64,000 bases of DNA from positions 344,423,324 to 344,487,323 of the forward strand of contig OX465598.1 in assembly GCA_950022295.1 (NCBI GenBank), read 5' to 3'. The translations under genes and the position numbers were made by a program. This document shows positions 33,521 through 44,730 of this stretch, one piece after another (the first letter of the stretch is position 1; every line of letters begins with the position of its first letter). The notes beneath the pieces were generated by a model. It did not search any database and was not told where the DNA came from. It saw only the letters and a program-made list of their open reading frames with translations. The DNA comes from Bromus sterilis (lineage: Eukaryota; Streptophyta; Magnoliopsida; Poales; Poaceae).

Positions 33521-35162
33521 TGATACGTCCAAAACGTATCTATAATTTCTGCTTGCTCCATGCATGTTTTGTGTGTTATTGCTATGATCTAGATACACTT
33601 TCATACACTTTTGATCATATTTGGACTAACCTATTCACTCAGTGCACCACAGTGCCAGTTCCTGTTTTCTGTTGTTTTTCTATTTCAGTTTTCCCCCATA
33701 TAAAAAGTGCTCCAAAAATTCGGGAAAATTCAGATAAAAAATCAGCGTGAAGGAACCTTCCGGAAGAACCTGGGTGGGGCCAGAGGGCCACCACCAGGGG
33801 CCCAGGCGCCCTGGTGGCGTGCCCTAGGGCTTGGCCGCGCCAGGGGGGCGCCTGGACCCCTGGTGGCCCCCCTGGCTGCCCCCCTTCGCCTATATATTCT
33901 CCGTCACGGGAAACTTCCGAGAAAATAACCCTTTTTCGCGATCTCGCCTCTGTTCCGCCGCCGCCGCGCTTCCGAGATCGGGAGAACCAGAAGACCTCTT
34001 CCCGGCACCCCGCTGGAGGGAGGGTTGACCTCCGGAAGTCTCCTCTCCACCATGGATGCTTCCCGGATGTCTTGTGAGTAGTTTTCCTTGGACCATGGGT
34101 CCGTGATCAGTAGCTATGTGATGTTCTCCTCCCCTCTTTGTTCTTCATGGTTTAGACCTCGTGAGCTACCCTACATGATCGAGGCACTTTTGTAATCTTT
34201 CTGCTATTGCTATGCTGAGTTTGATGGGATTTGATGGATTATGAGATTATGTTCAGATTGTGATTGAGTAATATATTTGCTTCTTATCTCTTATATTTTT
34301 GTTCCTAAGTAATTCTTGCATGTTCTCCGTTGCTGTTTATTGCTTTGGCCAAGTAGTAGGTTGTAACTCCAAGAGGGAACGTTATGCTCGATTGTGGGTT
34401 CATGCCCCTCGATGACACGCTTGAGTGACAAAAACATGAGTCTAGGGGATGTGCTGTTGCCACAAGGGGGAAAACAACGGTGCTTGTAACCGCGGTTGCA
34501 GGGATTGTTTACTTTACGCAAAGTGCTTTTTAATGCAGTTGTCTGTTGCTTTGGGTTTACACTTTGGGTGGGGCTCGCAACTTAATACCAGCGAGATGTT
34601 CTGGATAGATATCTCAAGGTGGATGATTAGTAGTAGATGCAGTTGGATTTCGGTCTACTTATTTTGGCGTACTGCTCGTGCTTTTGAGCCTCTTCCTTTC
34701 TTTTGTAGCATAGTTAGCATTGCGGTGCGTTCATAATCCTGTCAATTGCCCTTCTCTAATTTGTTCACCTCGCATAGTAGTTTTATCGTCTGTTGGGAGA
34801 GAGACATCACTAGTGAACATCACGTATCCCGGTCCATATCCTCATTACTGTTTACACGCTCATTTACTTTTCTGCTTTTACTTTCAGTTGCTATCATTAT
34901 CCTTTGTGTTTGATCCTTTGTGAACAACAAGACCGGAGAGATTGAAAACCTCTCTGAACTTCGTTGGGAACAAAGTTATTTGTGTCTGTGTGCAGGTCCG
35001 CGTCAGTTGCGCCGCTGACACCTACTTATCATCTCCGGAGTCCTACTGGAGACAAACCTTGGTATCTTTACTGAGGGAAATTTGCTATTGTGCTACATCA
35101 CGCCTTCCACTTGGGGCTCACCAACGAAGGGCGAGAAATCACTATCATTACCTCGCACATTA
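33521..35162 (+). repeat. 5' LTR of A
   Basis: 1642 bp, starting TGATACGTCCAAAACGTATC. It ends CACATTA where its partner has CACATCA, a substitution at the terminal CA. TATA-like TATATATT at 33891-33898. Confidence 0.9.
33891..33898 (+). promoter_or_regulatory. TATA box of A 5' LTR
   Basis: TATATATT about 370 bp into the LTR. The 3' LTR has the weaker TGTATATT at the matching place (43127). Confidence 0.55.
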
Positions 35163-35173
35163 AGCCAAATTTC

Positions 35174-35191
35174 CGGCGCCGTTGCCGGGGA
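35174..35191 (+). other. Primer-binding site of A (tRNA-Asp type)
   Basis: CGGCGCCGTTGCCGGGGA, one mismatch from the complement of the plant tRNA-Asp 3' end. Confidence 0.8.
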
Positions 35192-35333
35192 CTCCGAGTG
35201 CTAAGTTAGGGGAGTTGCACACTACCCTTTACCTTTGTTTTTTTAGTCTTGTTAGTTTACCTTTCAGTTTTTATCTTTGTGTCTTATATCAAAAATCACA
35301 AAAAAATTGTTTATCTTGCTAGTAGTTATCATT

Positions 35334-35738
35334 ATGTCTGGCCCTTTTGCCTTTGTTTAGACAGAGGTTCTCACCTTTAAACAAAAAGGTGGTGAAAGTT
35401 TAAAACATGCTTGGTATAGAATTAATGATTCTCAAAAAAGAGCCACCAAGAAGCAATCCACTACTATCCTGCTTAGAAATTTTTATGTCGGGATTACTCC
35501 TTGGAATAGGTTCATATTAGATACTGCTATCAATGGGAATTTTCTAGAAGCCCCGATTTGGGAGTCTCTTAATGTGATTGAAAATCTTGTTGGAAATCTC
35601 CCTATTGCTAGCGTACAAGAAAATATAGCTCTAGCTCACATTATGAAGAAACTTGAAAAGATAGAGTTAGAAATACCAAGTATAACTAGGATAAATGAGT
35701 TGGATCGCAAGATTCAAGGGAATTTGAATAGGCTTGAT
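35334..35738 (+). pseudogene. gag: Short gag-like ORF of A, first part
   Basis: The ATG at 35334 is followed by a TAG at codon 9, then an open frame to the insertion of solo LTR X. The segment FKQKGGESLKHAWYRI and then NFYVGITPWNRFILDTAINGNF correspond to the middle of Athila-type gag (compare FRQLDNEHVA and FYVGLNFTSRNLLDSAAGG in C). The N-terminal gag core is absent by design or by loss. It continues at 37865-38281. Confidence 0.78.
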
Positions 35739-36298
35739 TGTAGGGGAACGCGGCAGAAAACAAAAAAAATTCCGCACTACGAACAGCCCAGGACCACTAT
35801 GGAGACTGCATACAAGGTTTTGATCTGATCGTTACCGACTCGTAGCGCAGCGGAAGTAGAGTCGATGTAGATCGTTGGTGCAGACCCCCGCAGCTAGGAT
35901 TTACAACCTCCCAACCGCGAGGATGTTCTCCCTCGTCTGCTCCTCGGACAGCGCTCCGAGAGGCGGTCGGACAGTCCCTCGGACGATGTCACGGACAGCC
36001 CTTCGGGAGGACCCTCGAAACTTGAACGGTAACTCGGACAGCCCTTCGGGAGGACCCTCGAACAGTCCCTCGGGCAAAATATCGAAACTACGACCTCTCT
36101 ACGGGGTTGCACACATACGGTGTCATCTATCCGGCAGGGCTTCGCCGTCCAGAACTAGTTCCTGCCGGAACCCAGCAGCCTTTCGGCTCTACGAAACTAT
36201 TTCGTGGGAGGGAGAGAAGAAAGCCAGATCATGCAATGGCACTTGTTGAGAGTTCAAGTGAGAACTTGGATCCTCTTTGAGAGACCCCTCTCCACCCC

Positions 36299-36306
36299 TA
36301 TTTATA
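36299..36306 (-). promoter_or_regulatory. TATA box of solo LTR X
   Basis: TATAAATA on the minus strand, a consensus TATA box. Confidence 0.6.
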
Positions 36307-36345
36307 GGGTGAGAGGCTATGGGGAAAAACCCAAAATGCCCTCCA

Positions 36346-36529
36346 AACTGCATCATTGCCTGCATCATCATGCAAGCTGCATCATCGCCTGCATCATCAT
36401 GCAAGCTGCATCATCGCCTGCATCATCATGCAAGCTGCATCATCGCCTGCATCATCAAGCAAGCTGCATCATCGCCTGCATCATCGCCTGCATCATCATG
36501 CAAGCTGCATCATCGCCTGCATCATCATG
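36346..36529. repeat. 29-bp minisatellite inside solo LTR X
   Basis: Six units of AAGCTGCATCATCGCCTGC plus ATCATCATGC. One unit carries an extra internal 12-bp duplication and another has ATCATCAAGC. Because 29 is not a multiple of three, it opens spurious frames in all three phases. Confidence 0.9.
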
Positions 36530-37859
36530 AATAGTGTATCCACTATTCATGAAGACATTTATCTGCGACCGTAAAATCCAAAACTTTTCTGTAGGTCTTA
36601 GAAAAATTCCAGTACCCACTAAAAGGATTTTGGACGCGTTCCGAAACAATTCCGGATTAGTGATTTTCATCTGCGAAAAGCAACCAAAGCGCTTCCGGCA
36701 GCTCCGGAACATTTCCGGTTTTTTCTCTCTGAAAAAATCCCAGAAGTTCCCAGAACAATTCTGGCACCCTCCAAGAATTTCCAAGCATGTGCCGAAACCA
36801 TTTTGACTTAATGATATATTCCGAAACAACTTTTCGGTTTTACCGAAATTATTCCGGTGTTCTCTTTCCGGAACTTTTCCGTTTTCTCCGAAACCTTTCC
36901 GGTGACTTTCTCTCAGACTCCCTGTCTAGTATTCAGCAGATAGATGACCCTTAAGCGTGTGACCCTATAGGTTCGGTGAAGTATAGACATGACCCGAAAC
37001 ACTTTCCGATCAATGATCAACATCGGAGCCGTGGACACCCATATTGACCCCTATACCCACACGAATAAATATTCGAGTGAACCTCCAGTTGCCGTGTGCT
37101 ATTCCTGTTGCTTCGCGATATGTTACAAATACCCGAGGTGAGACTTATCGGCATCCCCTTGGATCAACACTTGTCCACTATGCCAGTTACCTCGTTACTG
37201 GTATTGTTCTCTTTTCTCGTTCCCGCGTTCCAGCATCCCTGTGATCAAATCACACTGTGTCTGGCCAGACGATGGTGGATACCGTAACACCGAGAGGGCC
37301 CGAAGAATATCTCTCCATCGACGGAGGAGCAAATCCCAATCTTGAGCTACCTAGTTCCTTGTCATACTTTTCCGTGAACCCGTAAGCCGCCGTAATAGCC
37401 ACCCTTTTACAGATGACGTTTAACAAACCCCAAAGTTCACGAAGCAAGTACGAAGAAACTCGATACTCTCATGGTCTAAGGAATTATGCAAACGCTCAAC
37501 TTTCTCTGTGTTATAATCCATTAACTGGCGACGAATATATCTCATAGCATAACATCAATCTGGGTCGATTCAACACAAATGTTCTTCTAACATTGTGCCC
37601 TCAAAATTGCCGGCATAGTCATGCCCATGATCAGGAAAACAGAACCATCATGCAACACTTGAGCTAGTCTTAGAGGCGAGACTAGGAATATATATTTTAT
37701 CCGTTTATTATTCCACACGTGCATATGAGTCTTCCTCCGAGCCTCGTGGTTATTGCAGACTCGAGAACCATAGCAGTTATAGCATGGAATATAAACATAA
37801 TTAGGAACATGGGGATAAATAATAACATTTATTATTGCCTCTAGGGCATATCTCCTACA

Positions 37860-38281
37860 TTGATAGCTCCATGCTTAAAATTATTAAAACTTTGGAGGTC
37901 ATCAAATCCCGTGATACGGATCTTTCTAGGATTGATAAGATTGAGGAAATCATTAATACTCTAGGAACTACATTTTCCTCAATCAAACCAAAAAAGGTAG
38001 AGACTTCAGCAAGAAGGGAACCTAAGTTCAATTATGTCCCTAGGCCACCCCGACCTAAAAGGAAACCACCCATTGCCAAAGAAGTTGTAACCGTGAAAAC
38101 TTTGGAAGAAATACCTCTCTTTGATAATTTTATAAATGAATCTTCCATTGATTTTCCGCCTTTTGGTTTTCTCCCTAAAAGTATCTTCATTAGGCCTTTA
38201 TTTGAAAGACCTCTTAAGACTAGTTGTACAATTGAGGTGCTTTTTGATGATCTTCATAATGATTCGATTGATACAACTTGA
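37860..38281 (+). pseudogene. gag: Short gag-like ORF of A, second part
   Basis: Resumes in frame after solo LTR X (37860-37864 is the TSD copy) and ends with a stop at 38279-38281. A coiled-coil-like part (DLSRIDKIEEIINTLG) is followed by a basic, proline-rich stretch (PRPPRPKRKPPIAKE) that could bind RNA, then a tail ending NDSIDTT. No zinc knuckle and no protease. The joined reading frame would be about 273 codons with one early stop. Confidence 0.75.
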
Positions 38282-41108
38282 TCTTTTGCATTATGCGTAG
38301 CTTAGAGGCATAAAAGAAAGCGCTTTCGGGAGGCAGCCCGCAACGAATTTAGGTTTTTATTTTTTCTTTTGTTGTGTCTTTATGTCTGTTACTACTGTAG
38401 CAACATCATTGTATCTTTATTTTTCATCTTTGTGCCAAGTTATAGCCTCTTACGATAAGGGAAGCAAAAGTTGTGACATGCTGTCCAGAAAATTGATTCT
38501 GTCCCTTGAAAAAAAATTCGAATCAAATCACCAGATCATCTTTTTGATCTGAATTTTTTTGACAGCGTGCTCTATACAATTGTGAAACTTTCGTATGTTC
38601 TGAGTTTTTTTATTTGAGTTGCATAAGTGCCCCCAAAATATTCTTTACTACCTGCTGTTCTGTTTTTCACAGATTCTGCCACGTTTTGCCTCTCTTCACT
38701 TTTGCAAACCTTAAGCTTGCTTTTTCTTTGGAAAAACCTTTTGGCACTCTTGAGAAACAGTAGCTCTTCAAGAATATCTTTATATCCAGTGGGAATTTTT
38801 TTTATTTTATTAAGGATACTAACCTCTCTAATCAGCTTATGATGAGTTGTGTATGAAGGGAGTTTTCAAGTGTGCGATGGAAGATGATGAAAGAAGATCC
38901 AGGAGTGTCAAGCGCTCAAGCTTGGGGATGCCCCCATGCATCCCCAATAAATATTCAAGGAGACTCAAGCGTCTAATCTTGGGGATGCCCCCGTGCATCC
39001 CCTTCTCCATCAACAATCATCAGTTCGTCCTTCGTCTCACTATATTTTTATCACTTCATGCGTTATGTGCTATGCTTGGAGCGTCTCGCTCTTAAGTTTT
39101 ATTTTTAGTTTTCTTTAGCTTTTCTTGCTGTTCATAACAAGTTAGATCCCGTCTTACTTTGTGTGGGAGAGAAACACGCTCCACTTTCAAAATCTAGAAC
39201 ACGTCATAGGATTTTTTCCTGCCTATCTTTTTGTTGTTGTGTGTTCTTTATCTTTTCATAGCTACTGCCATGTTTAGTCTTAGTCTTAGTCTTAGTTTGT
39301 ATTTAGCAAGAGCCTTGGCTTTTGTTTAGTTTTTTTCTGGAACTCTTTTTAGTTTTCATGCTTATCTTGTTAAAGAGAGTTGGTTGTTGCACTGAGTTGT
39401 GTCTTGTCTTGAAGGTAGGTAATTGAGGTTGCTATTTAATTCTAGTAGTAACTTGCAATAGTTTTGAGGTATTGTTGTGAGTAATGTTTGAACTTTTGGT
39501 GTCAAGAGCTCTAGCCTATTAGTGATAGGGGTCGTATTTTGGGAAATCCATGTTTATTTTCAAAACCTACAAAACCAGTTGAGAACTCTAGCTACTAGAT
39601 GGATCACTAATCTTTGGAGGGATCGAATATTAGAGAACACTCACGTACCATGAGTCGAGGATGCGCAAGGATAACCAAACCCCCATACACTCCTCCTCGG
39701 GGTACTTGTCTCTTTGTGAACCTCCTTATTAGATTGAGAGTTACCGATAATAAGTGCATGAGTTCTTCGGACTAATGTAAGTATTGAAAGTTGACACTTC
39801 CACCTTCCCATATTTTGCTAGCCTCTCCCGTGCCGTGCATTTCCTTCTTCTCACTCCGAGAGTTGGTGTCCACCTTCGCCGGTACATCCAAACCCTTGGC
39901 ATGATACACTCTGTCATCATAAACCCCCTTATATCTTTCCTCAAAACAGCCACCATACCTACCTATCAAGGCATTTCCATAGCCTTTCCGAGATATATTG
40001 CCATGCAACATCCACCTCTTCATGACTTGATCTTCATGTCATACATGTTCCTGCTACACTGGCAGCGACATACATTGCATACATCATGATAGTTACATCT
40101 TCTTTATGATTTTGAGTACCTTGTAAAGTGTGAAAGATCTCCTTTACCTTCTTGTAAAATAGAGTGTTGCCCTTAAGTGAGGAAAAGATCCCAAAGTGGA
40201 CACAATAAAAGATCCCAAAGAGGACAAATGAGAGTTAAATAGAAAGAGCCATTGAGGCCACAAAAAAATACAAAAAATACAAAAAAGGAAAAAAGAAATA
40301 AAAAGAGAGAAAGGGGCAACACTACTATCCTTTTGATAGATCCACACTAGTACTCCCTTTATATCCTTGTACTACATAGAGATGATCATTATGCACATAG
40401 CTATGTGGGGACCTTCACACTATAGAACTTGGCTTGCATATTCCAAGGATGAGCCTCCTCAAACGAGCTCTAGGTCTTCATGAGCGAGCAAGTTAGATGC
40501 ACCCCCACTAGTTCCATTAGAGAGCTTCCTAGCTCGTATGTGCATCCGTTGCATGGCAATCCCTACTCCTCACATCATATCTATCATTTGGCATCTCTTG
40601 CCTATGATTGTCCTCATTGATGGGAGCCTTTCTCATTCTTTTTGTCTTCCTCCACCACACTTCTCTCTTTGCCATCCCAAGTGTCAACTCTCGTGCTTAC
40701 GCTCATCCATTGCATGAGTGCTCAAAATATTGAAAAAGGAGTGGATCAAATTGACTTGTACCTGGCTAGTGGTCTGGGGACGAGTCAAGATAAGATTCCA
40801 GAAAAAGACCAAGTGTGAAACTTTAGTAGATTGAGTTCTCAACACAAAAATATTTTTTCTCGTATATCCCTATCCCCTTTCTTGTACGCAAACACCATTT
40901 GGAGACATTCGAGTCACGGACAGCGAGAGCTCTTGCACCTAATGTTCTTTTGTTACTTGTTTCAATGCTAATATAGACTCTTGCATGTTATGACTTGAAT
41001 TGAATCTCTAACCTTGATTGCTTTACTTTTTAAAGTTCTTATATGGTTGCTAGCATGTCACCACAGAAATTATGCTGTTATCATTTACCTACTCGAGGAC
41101 GAGCAGGA
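38282..41108 (+). other. 3' non-coding module of A with paired hairpins
   Basis: 2.8 kb without a supported gene. It starts with a conserved stem CGGGAGGCAGCCCG (about 38327-38340). Two perfect 22-nt hairpins, GGGGATGC-6nt-GCATCCCC, lie at 38924-38945 and 38981-39002. The first is preceded by CAAGCTTGGGGATG, like the PPT. The small ORF 38847-39095 that spans them recurs in G and H, but it encodes only hairpin-derived sequence. Confidence 0.75.
38924..39002 (+). other. Pair of perfect hairpins in A's 3' module
   Basis: Two 22-nt stem-loops, loops CCCCAT and CCCCGT, starts spaced 57 nt apart. The same pair is seen in F, C, I, H and G with varying decay. Confidence 0.82.
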
Positions 41109-41111
41109 ATT

Positions 41112-41125
41112 AAGCTTGGGGATGT
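41112..41125 (+). other. Polypurine tract of A
   Basis: AAGCTTGGGGATGT immediately before the 3' LTR. Confidence 0.8.
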
Positions 41126-41419
41126 TGATACATCCAAAACGTATCTATAATTTCTGCTTGTTCCATGCATGTTTTGTGTGATATTGCTATGATCTAGATA
41201 CACTTTCGTACACTTTCGATCATATTTGGACTAACCTATTAACTCAGTGCACCACAGTGCAAGTTCCTGTTTTCTGCTGTTTTTCTATTTCAGTTTTCCC
41301 CCATATAAAAAGTGCTCCAAAAATTTGGGAAAATTCAGATAAAAAATCAGCGTGAAGGAACCTTCCGGAAGAACCTGGGTGGGGCCAGAGGGCCACCACC
41401 AGGGGCCCAGGCGCCCTGG
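41126..41419 (+). repeat. 3' LTR of A, first part
   Basis: Matches 33521-33814 with about nine differences by eye. It ends with CCTGG (41415-41419), the left TSD copy of solo LTR B. Confidence 0.9.
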
Positions 41420-43044
41420 TGATACGTCCAAAACGTATCTATAATTTATGCTTGCTCCATGCATGTTTTGTGTGATATTGCTATGATCTATATACACTTT
41501 CATACACTTTTGATCATATTTGGACTAATCTATTAACTCAGTGCACCCCAGTGCCTGTTCCTGTTTTCTGCTGTTTTTCTATTTCAGTTTTCCCCCATAT
41601 AAAAAGTGCCAGAAAAATTCTGGGAAAAATACAGGAAAAATCAGCGTACAGGAAGCTTCGCGAAGAGCCCGAGAGGGGCCAGAGGGGATCCAGGGGGGCC
41701 CAGGCAGCCACCCGGCGCGGCCCCACCCCTGGCCGCGCCAGAGGGGCGCCTGGGGCCCCTGGTCCACCTCTGGCTGCCCCCCTTCGCCTATTTATTCTCC
41801 GTCATGGGGAAACTCCGAAGACAGAACCCTATTTCGCAAAGTCGCCTCTGTTCCACCGCCACCGCGCTTCCAAGATCGGGTGCACCAGAAGACCTCTTCC
41901 CGGCACCCTGCCGGAGGGAGGGCCGACCTCCGGGAGTCTCCTCTCCACCATGGATGCTCCCCAGATGTCTCGTGAGTAGTTTTCCTTGGACCATGGGTCC
42001 GTGATCAGTAGCTATGTGATATTCTCCTCCCCTCTTTGTTCTTCATGGTTTAGACCTCGTGAGCTGCCTTACACGATCGAGGCACTTTTGTAATCTTTCT
42101 GGTATTGCTATGCTGAGTTTGATGGGATTTGATGGATTATGAGATTATGTTCAGATTGTGATAGAGTAATATATTTAGTTTTTATCTCTTATATTTTTGT
42201 TCCTAAGTAATGCTTGCATGTTCTCCGTTGCTGTTTATTGCTTTGGCCAAGTAGTAGGTAGTGACTCCAAGAGGGAACGTTATGCTCGATTGTGGGTTCA
42301 TGCCCCCCGATGACACGCTTGAGTAACAGAAACATCAGTCTAGGGGATGTGATGTTGCCACAAGGGGGAAAACAACGGTGCTTGTAACCGCGGTTGCAAG
42401 GATTGTTTACTTTACGCAAAGTTCTTTTTAATGCAGTTGTCTGTTGCTTTGGGTTTACACTTTGGGTGTGGCTCACAACTTAATACCAGCGAGATGTTCT
42501 GGATAGATATCTCAAGGTGGATGATTAGTAGTAGATGCAGTTGGATTACGGTCTACTTATTTTGGCGTACTGCCCGTGCTTTTGAGCCTCTTCCTTTCTT
42601 TTGTAGCATAGTTAGCATTGCGATGCGTTTATAATCCTGTCAATTGCCCTTCTGTAATTTGTTTACCTCGCATAGAAGTTTTATCATCTTTTGGGAGAGA
42701 GACATCACTAGCGAACATCACGTATCCCGGTCCATATCCTTATTACTGTTTCCACGCTATCTTTACTTTCCTGCTTTTTACTTTCAATTGCTACCATTAT
42801 CCCTTGTGTTTTACCCTTTGTGAACAACAAGACCGGAGAGATTGACAACCTCTCTGAACTTCGTTGGTAACAAAGTTATCTATATCTGTGTGCAGGTCCA
42901 TGTCAGTTGCGCCGCTGACACCTACTTATCATCTCTGGAGTCCTACTGGAGACAAACCTTTGTATCTTCAACGAGGGAAACTTGCTGTTGTGTTGCATCA
43001 CGCCTTCCACTTGGGGCTCACCAACGAAGGGCGAGAAGCCATCA
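41420..43044 (+). mobile_element. Solo LTR B of the same superfamily, inside the 3' LTR of A
   Basis: 1625 bp from TGATACGTCC to GAAGCCATCA with a perfect 5-bp TSD CCTGG (41415-41419, 43045-43049). No PBS, PPT or second LTR. Its right end (AGAAGCCATCA) matches the LTR of H (54259, inverted) rather than A's (CTCGCACATCA), so it is a sister subfamily. TATTTAT at 41789-41795. Confidence 0.93.
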
Positions 43045-44395
43045 CCTGGTGGCGCGCCTTAGGGCTTGGCCGCGCCAGGGGGGCGCCTAGACCCCTGGTG
43101 GCCCGCCTGGCTGCCCCCCTTCGCCTGTATATTCTCCGTCACGGGAAACTTCCGAGAACAGAACCCTTTTTCGCGATCTCGCCTCTGTTCCGCCGCCGCC
43201 GCGCTTCCGAGATCGGGAGCACCAGAAGACCTCTTCCCGGCACCCTGCCGGAGGGAGGGTTCACCTCCGGGAGTCTCCTCTCCACCATGGATGCTTCCCG
43301 GATGTCTTGTGAGCGGTTTTCCTTGGACCATGGATCCGTGATCAGTAGCTATGTGATGTTCTCCTCCCCTCTGTGTTCTTCATGGTTTAGACCTCGTGAG
43401 CTGCCCTACATGATCGAGGCACTTATGTAATCTTTGTGCTATTGCTATGCTGAGTTTGATGGGATCTGATGGATTATGGGATTATGTTCAGATTGTGATT
43501 GAGTAATATATTTGGTTCTTATCTCTTATATTTTTGTTCCTAAGTAATTCTTGCATGTTCTCCATTGTTGTTTATTGCTTTGGCCAAGTAGTAGGTAGTA
43601 ACTCCAAGAGGGAACGTTATGCTCGATTGTGGGTTCATGCCCCCCGATGACACGCTTGAGTGACAGAAACATGAGTCTAGGGGATGTGTTGTTGCCACAA
43701 GGGGGAAAACAACGGTGCTTGTAACCGCGGTTGCAGGGATTGTTTACTTTACGCAAAGTGATTTTTAATGCAGTTGTCTGTTGCTTGGGTTTACACTTGG
43801 GGTGGGGCTCGCAACTTAATACCAGCGAGATGTTCTGGATAGATATCTCAAGGTGGATGATTAGTAGTAGATGCAGTTGGATTTCGGTCTACTTATTTTG
43901 GCGTACTGCCCGTGCTTTTGAGCCTCTTCCTTTCTTTTGTAGCATAGTTAGCATTGCGGTGCGTTCATAATCCTGTCAATTTCCCTTCTGTAATTTGTTC
44001 ACCTCGCATAGTAGTTTTATCGTCTTTTGGGTTAAGACATCACTAGTGAACATCACATATCCCGGTCCATATCCTCATTACTGTTTACACGCTCATTTAC
44101 TTTTCTGCTTTTACTTTCAGTTGCTATCATTATCCTTTGTGGTTGATCCTTTGTGAACAACAAGACCGGAGAGATTGACAACCTCTCTGAACTTCGTTGG
44201 GAACAAAGTTATTTGTGTCCGTGTGCAGGTCCGCGTCAATTGCGCCGCTGACACCTACTTATCATCTCCGAAGTCCTACTGGAGACAAACCTTGGTATCT
44301 TTACTGAGGGAAATTTGCTGCTGTGCTACATCACGCCTTCCACTTGGGGCTCACCAACGAAGGGCGAGAAATCACTATCATTACCTCGCACATCA
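43045..44395 (+). repeat. 3' LTR of A, second part
   Basis: Resumes A's LTR after B and ends CTCGCACATCA, followed by the TSD AGTGC. With the first part it totals about 1640 bp, against 1642 in the 5' LTR. Confidence 0.9.
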
Positions 44396-44576
44396 AGTGC
44401 AAGGCAGCGTCCTCTCCAGCACCTGAGAATTGATCTTTCATAACAAGATTAAGCAGAGCAGGTTTAATTTCATAAGAAGGTGCTGAAGTGGCAGGTGGAG
44501 CAATAGGAGTGCAGATAAAGGCACTGTTGTTGTGACTAGTGAAGTCACACAACTTGGTGTTTTCATTGGAACCCAT
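44396..44576 (-). pseudogene. gag: gag N-terminus of element C
   Basis: The ATG at 44574-44576 (MGSNENTKLCDFTSHNN) opens gag about 130 nt inside the PBS. The frame runs ...GEDAAL to the insertion of A and continues at 33520 as HLNSFIELCDMQ, so it was one gene before A arrived. 44396-44400 is a TSD copy. Confidence 0.83.
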
Positions 44577-44702
44577 AGTAGCAGCAGGTATTTTTGGTAT
44601 TTTTGATAAGGGACACAAAAGTAAAAACTGAAAGGTAAACTAACAAGACTAAAAAGCAAAGATAAAAGATAGTGTGCAACTCCACAATGTTGTAGACTGG
44701 AG

Positions 44703-44720
44703 TCCCCGGCAACGGCGCCA
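44703..44720 (-). other. Primer-binding site of C (tRNA-Asp type, perfect)
   Basis: TGGCGCCGTTGCCGGGGA on the minus strand, 10 nt inside the LTR; a full match to the complement of the tRNA-Asp 3' end. Confidence 0.85.
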
Positions 44721-44730
44721 GAAATTCGCT

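Larger units (their letters stand above)
35739..37859 (-). mobile_element. Solo LTR X of an Angela/BARE-like copia element
   Basis: 2121 bp with ends TGTAGGGGAACG and TATCTCCTACA and a 5-bp TSD TTGAT (35734-35738, 37860-37864). On the minus strand the start TGTAGGAGATATGCCC and GAGGCAATAATAAATG resemble Angela/WIS/BARE LTRs. There is no internal domain or second LTR, so it is the product of unequal recombination. A's gag frame resumes across it. TATAAATA on the minus strand at 36299-36306. Confidence 0.9.
33521..44395 (+). mobile_element. Element A: non-autonomous LTR retrotransposon inserted in gag of C
   Basis: The perfect TSD AGTGC (33516-33520 and 44396-44400) flanks two LTRs, 33521-35162 and 41126-44395, the latter split by solo LTR B. 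Removing A restores the reading frame of C's gag across the junction. Internal: PBS, a short gag-like ORF split by copia solo LTR X, a long 3' module, and a PPT. No protease, RT or integrase. Confidence 0.94.

Noticed and set aside
36346..36529. Possible CRISPR array
   Set aside because: Units are contiguous, with no unique spacers, in a plant LTR.
36204..36574. Repetitive histidine/serine-rich ORFs in three frames
   Set aside because: They are produced by the 29-bp minisatellite, whose period shifts the frame; they are not genes.
38847..39095. 82-codon ORF repeated in A, G and H (MKGVFKCA...)
   Set aside because: It consists of the hairpin pair and flanking module; it lacks a family-wide start context and is broken in other copies, so it is better explained as structured non-coding RNA.
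41541..42004. Overlapping ORFs of 130-144 codons on the plus strand
   Set aside because: They lie within solo LTR B in all frames of a GC-rich stretch; matching frames recur in other LTRs.
44703..44720. tRNA-like 3' end (CCCCGGCAACGGCGCCA)
   Set aside because: It is the primer-binding site, complementary to tRNA-Asp; no cloverleaf precedes it.
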